Both the position numbers and the translations under genes were made by a program. Below are positions 26,358 to 35,128 of a stretch of 43,405 bases of DNA, in pieces (the first letter of the stretch is position 1; each line of letters opens with the position of its first letter). Under the pieces are notes generated by a model that saw only the letters and a list, made by a program, of their open reading frames with translations, was not told the origin of the DNA and did no database searches. The stretch spans positions 1-43,405 of the forward strand of contig JAQXWB010000030.1 in the NCBI GenBank assembly GCA_029225225.1, given 5' to 3'. The DNA comes from Bacillota bacterium (lineage in GTDB: Bacteria; Bacillota; Clostridia; Oscillospirales; Oscillospiraceae).

Positions 26358-26975
26358 TCAGTTCTGATACAGCTCGTTCAGCTTGCCGGCAAAAGAACCG
26401 ACGCCGTAGCCGACCCGTGCGCCGAACGCGCCGCCGTGCAGGAGGGTGCTTTCGCCCTTGAACACGATGGACGACAGATTCGTGCAGGCGGCAAACGCAC
26501 CCTTGCCGATCTCCGTCACGCTCGCGGGGATTGCAACCTTTTGCAGATATTCGTTATGGAAGAATGCCCGCTCGCCGATAGTTTTCAGACCTTCGGGCAG
26601 GACGATCTCGCGCAGCTCGGAATGGGTCTGGCTGCTCCAATCATCGTCGTCATAGAACGCGTCGTCCGCGATGTAGGTCACGGTATCCGGCAAAATGACC
26701 TTCGTCACGAATTTGTTGGGCGTACTGTAGTCCTCCTCGCTGTGGAAGCTCCGGATGCCTACGACGGTATAGCCGTCGATGGAAGACGGTACCGCAACCT
26801 CCGCTTCGTAGCCATAGTATGAAGTGATCTCGATGGTGTCACGGGTAACAAACCGGTAAGTAAAGCCATAGTCGGGATCGTCCGGCGATTTTTCCTCTCC
26901 CACTGCCAATGTCATAGGCGCAAGCGACAGTACGAGGGAAAGGACAAGCAGCATGGCAAGGATTCTTCGTTTCAT
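26358..26975 (-). pseudogene. BspA-like surface protein, N-terminal part with signal peptide
   Basis: Starts at ATG 26975 with AGGAAAAG upstream. The first 24 residues are a signal peptide (MKRRILAMLLVLSLVLSLAP then an Ala-Val cleavage region). Leucine-rich repeats begin near residue 45 and continue to codon 206, which is TGA. Reading through, the repeat pattern continues without shift (LYDDSASDFLVWQGQLLAYK), so this is one gene of about 1189 codons broken by a nonsense codon. Upstream genes use TGA as a normal stop, so recoding is unlikely. Alternatives are a recent mutation or a base-calling error. Confidence 0.85.
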
Positions 26976-26996
26976 TTCTTTTCCTGTCCTTTCTAA

Positions 26997-27073
26997 GGAA
27001 GCTCTGAATAAATCCGCAAGAGCGGTCGGCAAAAGATCCGCTGAGCGCCGCAGCTGATTTGTTCAGAGGTTCC
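26997..27073. mobile_element. 77-bp IS5-type MITE with CTAA target duplication
   Basis: The ends GGAAGCTCTGAATAAATC (26997-27014) and GATTTGTTCAGAGGTTCC (27056-27073) are inverted repeats of 18 bp with two mismatches. CTAA flanks both sides (26993-26996 and 27074-27077), fitting the four-base YTAR target duplication of IS5-group elements. There is no coding capacity. It lies inside the predicted 5' untranslated leader of the surface-protein gene, between its -10 box and start codon. Confidence 0.75.
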
Positions 27074-27098
27074 CTAAAGATTTGGTTTGCTTTAATTT

Positions 27099-27107
27099 AT
27101 TATAGCA
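27099..27107 (-). promoter_or_regulatory. Extended -10 promoter of the surface-protein gene
   Basis: Read on the minus strand the site is TGCTATAAT, a perfect -10 with the TGn extension. No convincing -35 lies 17 bp upstream, which is usual for extended -10 promoters and for activator-dependent ones. Confidence 0.5.
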
Positions 27108-27132
27108 GTGCTTACCCTCATTTCTGACTTTT

Positions 27133-27165
27133 CTTTCCAAAATGTCATGTTGACACTTTGGAAAG
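27133..27165. promoter_or_regulatory. 33-bp palindrome, candidate operator
   Basis: CTTTCCAAAATGTCA is mirrored by TGACACTTTGGAAAG around a three-base centre, with a single mismatched pair (27142/27156). No T-run follows on either strand, so it does not look like a terminator. It is centred about 57 bp upstream of the predicted surface-protein transcription start and about 240 bp before the divergent regulator gene. Confidence 0.55.
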
Positions 27166-27385
27166 GCGTTCGAAACAGCCACGCCGTCGCACAAGGTAAT
27201 CCGATAAAAATCACCGTTGTCCGTTGACAAGCCACTATCTTTTTCAGCCCATTTGCGTTATAATATTAGCAGTTGCTTTACAGGGGATACAGCAGTCAAA
27301 ATGCCGCGCTTCCCCATAGCTTAGCCACGGGACAGCACAAACAACTGCATCGCAAAAAGTGATAATCTGAGGTGGAGGGGATCGA

Positions 27386-29122
27386 ATGAATTTCAGCGAA
27401 ACGCTAAAGGAATATATGGAGATGCTGCACTGTACGGCAAAGGAGTTAAGCGACGCCTCCGGGCTTTCGCCTGCCACAGTAAGCCGTTACCGCAGCGGTG
27501 AACGCATTCCTGCGCCAAATAGTGATGCCTTTCACCGGCTTTGCAATGCGATCGTCCTGCTCTCCGAAAAAGGCATTGCTGCCGTGCCGCTCACCCGGGA
27601 GGCTGTCGTAGAGAGCTTCTTGCGCTGTCCGGACTTTATCGCTTCGGATCAAGAGCTGTTCCGCCAAAAACTAAACACACTGATCGCCGTGCTGAAGCTC
27701 AATCTATCCAAGCTGTGCCGCTGCACGAACTACGAAGCCTCCGCTCTGTTCCGCATTCGCAGCGGTTCCCGTAAACCCTCCGAGCCTGCCAAATTCGCGG
27801 CGGATATCGCCCGATATGTTGCCGAAGCAACAGACGAATGTGCGGAAAAAGCGAGCTTAGCCGGACTTTTGGGTTGTTCCGTCAACGAGCTTTCCGATGT
27901 CTCCACCCGCTTTGAGAGAGTGCTCCAATGGCTAACCGACGCTCAGGATCGTCAAGCCGACAGTATGGTAAGTTTTTTAGAAAAGCTGGATGATTTTGAT
28001 TTGGACGAGTATATTCGGGCCATTCATTTTGACACGCTGAAGGTACCGTCCGTTCCCTTTCAGCTCCCCACCTCCAAGACCTACCGAGGCTTAGAGGAGA
28101 TGATGGCAAGCGAGCTGGATTTTTTAAAGGCAACCATTCTGTCAAAATCCAAAGCCTCCGTGATCATGTACAGCGATATGCCCATGGAGGAAATGGCAAA
28201 GGATTCGGATTTCCCGAAGCGGTGGATGTACGGCATGGCAATGCTGCTGAAAAAGGGGCTGCATTTGCATGTGATCCATAATATTGACCGTCCGCTGCCG
28301 GAGATGATGCTGGGGCTGGAAAGCTGGGTTCCGATGTATATGACAGGTCAAGTCTCTCCGTATTACCTGAAAAACCCACAGAACGATGTGTTTCTGCATT
28401 TTCTGAAGGTCTCCGGTACGGCTGCGCTCACTGGCGAGGCAATCGCCGGCTATCATAGCAAAGGAATGTACTATCTCACCAAAAGCAAGGAGGAGGTCGC
28501 CTATTATCGCTGCCGCGCGGAATCCCTGCTCCAAAAAGCGCACCCGTTGATGCATATTTACCGCCAAAGCGACCGCGAAGCGCTGCACGCCTTTTTGCGC
28601 GCCGATGTGGATGCGCCGGGTAAACGGAGGAATCTCCGCTCCGCGCCGCCTCTGTATACGATGCAGCCGCAGGCGTTGGAAGCTCTTTTACGCAGGCACG
28701 CCCTATCGGAAGCAGAATTACAGGATATTCTGCGCTATGCCGAAGCCCAACGGCAAATGACGGAAAAAATATTACAATCGGAGATCATTGAGGATGAGAT
28801 CCCTCTGATACCGGATGAAGAATTTGCGCGTCACCCGATCATGCTCACGCTTTCCGGCATTTTCTATGAGAGGAATATCCCCTATACTTATGCGGAGTAT
28901 CGCGCGCATCTAAGCAGCACGGAACAATACGCCGCACTGCACCCGAACTACCGTATTCGCAAAACCGCAGCGCACGCCTTCCGAAACCTACAGATCTCCC
29001 TGCACGAAGGACTATGGGCGATGGTCTCCAAGAGCAAATCCCCTGCCATTCACTTTGTCATACATCACCCCAAGCTGCGCGAAGCGATCGAGTGTTTTCA
29101 GCCGCCCGTTGTCGAGGAATGA
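27386..29122 (+). CDS. Large XRE-type helix-turn-helix regulator of unknown family
   Basis: A 578-residue protein. Residues 5-60 form an XRE/Cro-like HTH (ETLKEYMEMLHCTAKELSDA, then SGLSPATVSRYRSGERIP). A second similar unit appears at about 88-142 (LIAVLKLNLSKLCRCTNYEA, SALFRIRSGSRKPSEPAKFA). The remaining 400 residues form a long domain I cannot name, with aromatic-rich segments and no membrane helix. The ATG has GGAGGGG upstream. It is divergent from the surface-protein gene and 22 bp before a GNAT gene, so it may regulate either. Confidence 0.75.
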   Translation: MNFSETLKEYMEMLHCTAKELSDASGLSPATVSRYRSGERIPAPNSDAFHRLCNAIVLLSEKGIAAVPLTREAVVESFLRCPDFIASDQELFRQKLNTLIAVLKLNLSKLCRCTNYEASALFRIRSGSRKPSEPAKFAADIARYVAEATDECAEKASLAGLLGCSVNELSDVSTRFERVLQWLTDAQDRQADSMVSFLEKLDDFDLDEYIRAIHFDTLKVPSVPFQLPTSKTYRGLEEMMASELDFLKATILSKSKASVIMYSDMPMEEMAKDSDFPKRWMYGMAMLLKKGLHLHVIHNIDRPLPEMMLGLESWVPMYMTGQVSPYYLKNPQNDVFLHFLKVSGTAALTGEAIAGYHSKGMYYLTKSKEEVAYYRCRAESLLQKAHPLMHIYRQSDREALHAFLRADVDAPGKRRNLRSAPPLYTMQPQALEALLRRHALSEAELQDILRYAEAQRQMTEKILQSEIIEDEIPLIPDEEFARHPIMLTLSGIFYERNIPYTYAEYRAHLSSTEQYAALHPNYRIRKTAAHAFRNLQISLHEGLWAMVSKSKSPAIHFVIHHPKLREAIECFQPPVVEE

Positions 29123-29144
29123 ACTTTGGAAAAGAGGCATAATA

Positions 29145-29600
29145 ATGAAGCTCAGGAGCTACCATCCCGCTGACTTGGAGGAGATCGAGACGCTGTTTTA
29201 TGACACCGTCCACACCGTGACCGTCAGGGACTACACCGCCGCGCAGCGAGCCGCGTGGGCAAGCGGCAAGGTGGATTCCGAGCAATGGAATGCGTCCTTC
29301 CTCGCGCACCATACCGTGATCGCAGAGCAGGACGATCAAATTATCGGCTTCGGCGACATGGATGCGGATGGGTATCTTGACCGGCTCTATGTACATAAGG
29401 AGTTTCAGCGCCAAGGCATCGCAACCGCCATTTGTGATGTTTTGGAGCGCGCTGCGCAAACGGATTTCTTTACCGTTCACGCTTCCATCACCGCAAGGCC
29501 GTTTTTTGAGAAGCGGGGCTATGCGCTTCTGAAAGAACAGCAGGTGGAACGGCGTGGTGTTTTGCTAACCAATTTTGTGATGAAGAAGCCAAAAGGATAG
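29145..29600 (+). CDS. GNAT-family N-acetyltransferase
   Basis: Acetyl-CoA-dependent transferase, 151 residues. The core GNAT motif A is clear: LDRLYVHKEFQRQGIATAIC, with RQGIAT as the acetyl-CoA pyrophosphate loop, followed by the ARPFFEKRGYALL motif B region. The ATG at 29145 has AGAGG upstream; the frame runs further back into the regulator gene but without a ribosome site. It resembles YafP-like GNATs. The substrate is unknown. It is 22 bp after the HTH gene and 14 bp before the HEAT-like gene. Confidence 0.88.
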   Translation: MKLRSYHPADLEEIETLFYDTVHTVTVRDYTAAQRAAWASGKVDSEQWNASFLAHHTVIAEQDDQIIGFGDMDADGYLDRLYVHKEFQRQGIATAICDVLERAAQTDFFTVHASITARPFFEKRGYALLKEQQVERRGVLLTNFVMKKPKG

Positions 29601-29614
29601 AAAAGGAGCAACAT

Positions 29615-30061
29615 ATGAAAGCGTTGGAGTTATTGACCGCAAAGGATGACAAGCAGGCGCATGCGCTTTGCATGGAGCTTGCGCAGCAGTCAGAGGAGAC
29701 GGGTGCACTCTATTCCTGCTTTGAAGGCTTTCTGACACTGCTCGAGCACCCGAAAACCTATGTCCGTGTGCGCGGCTTCCGCATGATCTGTGCCTTGGCG
29801 AAATGGGATTCAGACGGCTTAATCGAGAAACACTTGCCGCAGCTCCTCGCAGAGTTAGAGGACGAAAAGGCGACCTCCGTGCGTCAGTGTCTTTCCGTGC
29901 TTCCGAAGATTGCGTCACATCAGCCACATTTGCAGGGGGAGATCCGAAGCAAGCTGCTAACCTTGGAGCTTTCCAAATACCGCGACAGTATGCAGCCCTT
30001 GCTGCAAAAGGACATTGCCGCCGTTTTATCCACACTGAATGTAGGGGAGATGCTGCCATGA
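29615..30061 (+). CDS. HEAT-repeat-like helical protein
   Basis: A 148-residue all-helical protein. Paired helices with the LLEHPKTYVRVRGFRMICAL and LAELEDEKATSVRQCLSVLP pattern match HEAT-type repeats, which usually act as protein-binding scaffolds. It begins MKALELLTAKDDKQAHALCM, and AAAGGAG lies upstream of the ATG. The stop overlaps the start of the next acetyltransferase as ATGA, so the two are translationally coupled. I recall similar small HEAT proteins in other Clostridia but no function. Confidence 0.8.
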   Translation: MKALELLTAKDDKQAHALCMELAQQSEETGALYSCFEGFLTLLEHPKTYVRVRGFRMICALAKWDSDGLIEKHLPQLLAELEDEKATSVRQCLSVLPKIASHQPHLQGEIRSKLLTLELSKYRDSMQPLLQKDIAAVLSTLNVGEMLP

Positions 30062-30495
30062 ACATCCGAAAAGCGGAAGCGCAAGACCTTCCTACTCTGG
30101 CGGAGCTGGGCACGCAGCTCTGGCAGAAGCACACGGCAGCCGAGCTGGCAGAGGAGTTTTCCGAAACCATACTGCACAAAGACGCGGTGTTTTTTCTGGC
30201 ATACGCCGATCATATCCCTGTCGGCTTTGCCCAATGCCAGCTTCGGTACGATTATGTAGAGGGCGCAGGCACAAACCCTGTCGGGTATTTGGAAGGCATT
30301 TTGGTCGCGGAGCAATACCGCAAAAACGGCATTGCAAAAGCACTTCTCTCCGCCTGCGAGACATGGGCGAAGGAACAAGGCTGCCGCGAATTTGCAAGCG
30401 ACTGCGAATTGGAGAACACACAGAGCCTGCGCTTTCATCTGCACACGGGTTTTACGGAGGCAAACCGCATCATTTGCTTTGTAAAAAAGCTATGA
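30058..30495 (+). CDS. AAC(6')-I-like aminoglycoside N-acetyltransferase
   Basis: A GNAT of 145 residues whose pattern matches the chromosomal AAC(6')-I subgroup (Iaa/Iy type): a short N-terminus MNIRKAEAQDL, then YVEGAGTNPVGYLEGILV, the acetyl-CoA loop RKNGIAKALL, and GCREFASDCELENTQSLRFH followed by GF. These enzymes acetylate the 6'-amino group of aminoglycosides, although some chromosomal members have another natural substrate. The ATG overlaps the HEAT-gene stop. Specificity is inferred from motif likeness remembered from the family, not computed. Confidence 0.8.
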   Translation: MNIRKAEAQDLPTLAELGTQLWQKHTAAELAEEFSETILHKDAVFFLAYADHIPVGFAQCQLRYDYVEGAGTNPVGYLEGILVAEQYRKNGIAKALLSACETWAKEQGCREFASDCELENTQSLRFHLHTGFTEANRIICFVKKL

Positions 30496-30519
30496 GCTTG
30501 ATCCATACGGAGAAAAGTC

Positions 30520-30978
30520 ATGATCGTTGAAGTAACTGAACAGAATCTACGCGACGCAGGGTATATTCATTCCGAGGCGTGGAAGCAGTCGCACAAGAGC
30601 TTTTGCTCTATGGCATTCATCGAAAAGCATACTGCCGATGCGCAAACAGACTACCTGCGCGACCAAATCAAGCAGGGCAAGCGGCTCTTTCTGCTTGTTG
30701 AGAACATCCCGGTTGGAATCGTCTCCGTTCACGAAGGCCTGATTGAAAATCTCTATGTCCTGCCCTCCATGCAAAACAGAGGGTACGGTACGCAGCTTCT
30801 TCAATTTGCGATTGGGCAGTGCAGCCAAGCACCGACGCTTTGGCTGCTGAGCAACAACGAGAGCGCTTACCGTCTGTACGCCAAACACGGCTTCTTCAAA
30901 ACCGGACAAGTGCACCGCTTAAATGAAACCCTGTATGAATGCGAAATGCGGCGCAACACCTTGAATCCAATCAAATAG
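30520..30978 (+). CDS. GNAT-family N-acetyltransferase
   Basis: A second ordinary GNAT, 152 residues. It has LIENLYVLPSMQNRGYGTQL, with the acetyl-CoA loop NRGYGT, and SAYRLYAKHGFFKTG as the motif B region. GGAG lies seven bases before the ATG at 30520. It follows the AAC(6')-like gene by 24 bp and ends before a bidirectional terminator. The substrate is unknown; it is probably not an aminoglycoside enzyme, because it lacks the signature of the preceding gene. Confidence 0.87.
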   Translation: MIVEVTEQNLRDAGYIHSEAWKQSHKSFCSMAFIEKHTADAQTDYLRDQIKQGKRLFLLVENIPVGIVSVHEGLIENLYVLPSMQNRGYGTQLLQFAIGQCSQAPTLWLLSNNESAYRLYAKHGFFKTGQVHRLNETLYECEMRRNTLNPIK

Positions 30979-30984
30979 AGTTAG

Positions 30985-31025
30985 AAACGCCGCCCCCTTC
31001 GGTCAGTCCGAAGTGAGCGGCGTTT
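30985..31025. terminator. Bidirectional terminator between convergent genes
   Basis: AAACGCCGC (30985-30993) pairs with GCGGCGTTT (31017-31025), with an inner CTTCGG/CCGAAG helix. The stop codon of folA lies in the loop. GGTTT follows on the plus strand and CTAACTC on the minus strand. Confidence 0.65.
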
Positions 31026-31509
31026 GGTTTACATAATCAACGTATTGGAAGCGTGTCCCATTTTCTTCAAATATCTCTGATCGTTCGGCAATGCTCCAAT
31101 TTGGCGTCTCGTCAAGGTTTGGGAAAAAGCGGTCCGCCGGAAGCCGACACAGCGTTTTTGTCACAAACACACGGCGGCAGTAGGGCAAGAGCGCCTCATA
31201 GAGTGACGCGCCGCCGATGAGACACACCTCGTCCGTCGGTAGCTCCTTGACCGCCTCCAGCAGTGCCGATACGGAGGAAAAGACCTCTGCGCCCTCGACG
31301 CGGTAGTTCGGATCGCGCGAGAGAATCAAATTGCGCCTATGGGGAAGCGGACGGGAATGCGGTAACGATTCGAGGGTTTTGCGCCCCATAATGACGGTTT
31401 TTCCCTCCGTCAGCTTTCGGAAACGGCGCAGATCGGCGGAAATTGAAACAAGCAGCCGATTTTCCAGCCCAATCCCCCAGTTCTCAGTAACATTGACAAC
31501 AGCGTCCAT
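31003..31509 (-). CDS. folA: Dihydrofolate reductase
   Basis: Reduces dihydrofolate to tetrahydrofolate with NADPH, replenishing the cofactor oxidised by thymidylate synthase. The 168-residue protein has the N-terminal NWGIGLENRL loop, the ISADLRRFR segment with the catalytic acidic residue, VIMGRKTLESLP and the nucleotide-binding CLIGGASLYEALLP. AGAGG lies upstream of the ATG. ThyA is encoded upstream on the same strand, separated by a repeat element; the two act in one cycle. Confidence 0.96.
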   Translation of the reverse strand: MDAVVNVTENWGIGLENRLLVSISADLRRFRKLTEGKTVIMGRKTLESLPHSRPLPHRRNLILSRDPNYRVEGAEVFSSVSALLEAVKELPTDEVCLIGGASLYEALLPYCRRVFVTKTLCRLPADRFFPNLDETPNWSIAERSEIFEENGTRFQYVDYVNQTPLTSD

Positions 31510-31570
31510 AATGGTATTCCTCTCTGCAAACCTTAACAGGGGTTGCCAAACTTTTGTCCCTAATCGTTTG

Positions 31571-31668
31571 GATTGCCACGACCCCTTCGGGGTCTCGCAA
31601 TGACACCGAAGGCTGTCCGATTTGTCATTGCGAAGCCGGTGCGCACACCGGCTGTGGCAATCTCATGC
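31571..31668. repeat. Paired REP-like palindromes between thyA and folA
   Basis: GATTGCCACGACCCCTTCGG... begins at 31571 and the opposite-facing GTCATTGCGAAGCCGGTGCG... begins near 31623, ending GTGGCAATCTC. Outer CTGTAGGG-type terminal palindromes are absent, so only the inner module of the family is present. It separates two folate-cycle genes on the same strand. Confidence 0.65.
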
Positions 31669-31680
31669 CGTCAGCCGGCG

Positions 31681-32511
31681 TCAGACTGCAACGGGAATCT
31701 TCTCCCGAAATTCGTGGTATTGATAGTTTTCAAGGCGGAAATCGTCCACGGTGAATTGATAAAAATCCTTCACGTCTTGGTTTGCATAAAATTTTGGTGC
31801 AGGCAGCGGCTCGTTTTGCAGCAGCTTCTCGACCAGCGGCACATGGCGGTCATAGATGTGACAGTCCGCAATCACATGCACCAGCTCGCCCGCTTTCAGA
31901 CCGCTGACCTGCGCAAGCATATGCACCAGCACGGCATACTGCACGACATTCCAATTGTTTGCCGTGAGCATATCCTGCGAACGCTGATTCAAGATGGCGT
32001 TGAGCGTGTTGCCGCTGACATTAAAGGTCATGGAATAGGCGCAGGGATAGAGCGCCATTTCGTGCAAATCTTCGAAATTGTAGAGATTCGTCAAGATTCT
32101 GCGGCTGGCGGGGTTGTTTATGAGGTCATACAGTACACGATCCACCTGATCGAATTCCCCCTCAGGATAGCGGTGCTTGACGCCGAGCTGATAACCGTAC
32201 GCCTTGCCAATGGAGCCGTTCTCGTCCGCCCAGCTGTCCCAGACATGACTGCCGAGGTCGCGGACATTGTTGGACTTTTTCTGCCAGATCCACAGCAGCT
32301 CATCCACACAGGAGCGGAAATAGGTACGGCGCAGCGTCATAATGGGAAATTCCTCCCGCAGGTCGTAGCGGTTCACAATGCCGAAGCACTTGACCGTGTG
32401 CGCGGGTGTGCCGTCCTGCCAGCGCGGACGCACGGCGCGGTCGGTATCCCAAACACCCTCCGAGAGGATTTTTTTGCAAGTCTCGCGGTACAAAACATCT
32501 GCCTTACTCAT
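31681..32511 (-). CDS. thyA: Thymidylate synthase (ThyA, Bacillus/phage-type subclass)
   Basis: Methylates dUMP to dTMP using methylene-tetrahydrofolate. The 276-residue protein has WQDGTPAHTV, the ELLWIWQ block, active Cys157 in ALYPCAYS, the phosphate-binding SRR and RSQD segments, a conserved Asn in NNWNVVQYA and the DCHIYDRH motif. The residue after the active Cys is Ala where the E. coli enzyme has His; the Bacillus subtilis ThyA type also lacks that His. AAGGGTG precedes the ATG. A possible promoter lies immediately upstream. Confidence 0.96.
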   Translation of the reverse strand: MSKADVLYRETCKKILSEGVWDTDRAVRPRWQDGTPAHTVKCFGIVNRYDLREEFPIMTLRRTYFRSCVDELLWIWQKKSNNVRDLGSHVWDSWADENGSIGKAYGYQLGVKHRYPEGEFDQVDRVLYDLINNPASRRILTNLYNFEDLHEMALYPCAYSMTFNVSGNTLNAILNQRSQDMLTANNWNVVQYAVLVHMLAQVSGLKAGELVHVIADCHIYDRHVPLVEKLLQNEPLPAPKFYANQDVKDFYQFTVDDFRLENYQYHEFREKIPVAV

Positions 32512-32528
32512 TTGTTATCACCCTTCCA

Positions 32529-32557
32529 AGCATACCAAATTCCCAACGGCTTGTCAA
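32529..32557 (-). promoter_or_regulatory. Possible thyA promoter
   Basis: On the minus strand TTGACA and TATGCT are separated by 17 bp. The predicted start would fall within the ribosome site, leaving almost no leader, so confidence is limited. Confidence 0.35.
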
Positions 32558-32589
32558 CCAAAGAAACGGAGCGCCGTTTCCGGCGCTCC
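32556..32589 (-). terminator. Terminator after the zinc-ribbon gene
   Basis: GGAGCGCC and GGCGCTCC pair (32568-32589). On the minus strand they are followed by GTTTCTTTGGTT, separating the zinc-ribbon gene from thyA. Confidence 0.7.
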
Positions 32590-32599
32590 TAAAAGCTGT

Positions 32600-33160
32600 T
32601 TACTTTCTCTTGATCTGTTGCAGCAGCTCAACAGTCTTTGCGGTGTTCATTGCAATGCTACGCAGATTCGTTGCGTTGTTCAACGCGATCATGCCGCCGG
32701 CAACGATGATGAAAGCTGACAGGACACTGCCAAGAATGTAGACAATGGCCATCACCTCGTCGCGGTCAAACACCTCGATGCCCGCGATCAGACCTGCGAT
32801 GACCATGCCCGCGAAAATGATCCAAAGGATCACACGCATAAAGACGATCCAACCCATGCCTTTGCCGGTCTTGCCGTTGAATTCATAACTCGGCGCGGCG
32901 GGCTGCTGCGCATTCACAGGCGGAGCGTAGCTCGGATTCGTATAAACAGGGACTGCCTGCGGCTGAGGAGCACTTTGACGCGGCTGCTGCGGCGCATTCT
33001 GCGGTGTACGTTGCTGCTGTGGCGCATTTTGCGGCGCGCTTTGCTGTTGCAGAGCATTTTGCTGTGCCTTCTCAGGCTTGGTTAAAGTGCCGCAATAGGG
33101 GCAGAACGCTTCGTCGCCGTTGATGTACTTACCGCAGCTTGGACAGACGATCATTGCCAT
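32600..33160 (-). CDS. Zinc-ribbon membrane protein with Gln/Pro-rich linker
   Basis: A 186-residue protein with an N-terminal zinc ribbon (CPSCGKYINGDEAFCPYCGT, 6-25). A low-complexity Gln/Ala/Pro linker with repeated QNAPQQ units follows (about 33-90), then two membrane helices (about 102-126 and 137-160) and a short helical tail. This layout is common among clostridial proteins of unknown role. AGAGG lies upstream of the ATG. It stands alone between terminators, with the ATP synthase operon upstream and thyA downstream. Confidence 0.8.
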   Translation of the reverse strand: MAMIVCPSCGKYINGDEAFCPYCGTLTKPEKAQQNALQQQSAPQNAPQQQRTPQNAPQQPRQSAPQPQAVPVYTNPSYAPPVNAQQPAAPSYEFNGKTGKGMGWIVFMRVILWIIFAGMVIAGLIAGIEVFDRDEVMAIVYILGSVLSAFIIVAGGMIALNNATNLRSIAMNTAKTVELLQQIKRK

Positions 33161-33254
33161 AGTTTCATACCTCTCTTTTTTCAGTATCGGGATGCCGTAT
33201 TTTTATTATAAAATGCCGTTTTGTCCGTGTCAAGCAGAAACCTGTTTCTCTCTG

Positions 33255-33290
33255 AAAAAAACACGCTCCGTTCGTCGGGACGGAGCGTGT
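33255..33290 (-). terminator. Terminator of the ATP synthase operon
   Basis: ACACGCTCCGT (33261-33271) pairs with ACGGAGCGTGT (33280-33290). On the minus strand the stem is followed by seven T. It lies 13 bp after the atpC stop. Confidence 0.85.
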
Positions 33291-33302
33291 GATCATTATC
33301 CT

Positions 33303-35128
<1,826 letters not shown>

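Larger units (their letters stand above)
26976..27385. other. Divergent intergenic region: MITE, promoters, palindrome
   Basis: This 410-bp region between the surface-protein gene (minus) and the HTH regulator (plus) holds no gene. It contains a 77-bp IS5-type MITE (26997-27073), an extended -10 promoter for the surface protein (27099-27107), a 33-bp near-perfect palindrome (27133-27165) and a TATAAT at 27259-27264 facing the regulator. Confidence 0.65.

Noticed and set aside
26358-26360. TGA read as tryptophan (alternative genetic code)
   Set aside because: Many genes in the window end at TGA at conserved C-termini (rlmN, rsmB, def, remA), so TGA is a normal stop here.
27386-30978. Defence island or prophage fragment
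   Set aside because: There is a large HTH protein and several transferases, but no nuclease, integrase, toxin pair, phage structural gene or attachment site.
31681-32511. Defective thymidylate synthase because the His after the active Cys is missing
   Set aside because: The Bacillus subtilis ThyA subclass, which this protein resembles, also lacks that His; all other key residues are present.
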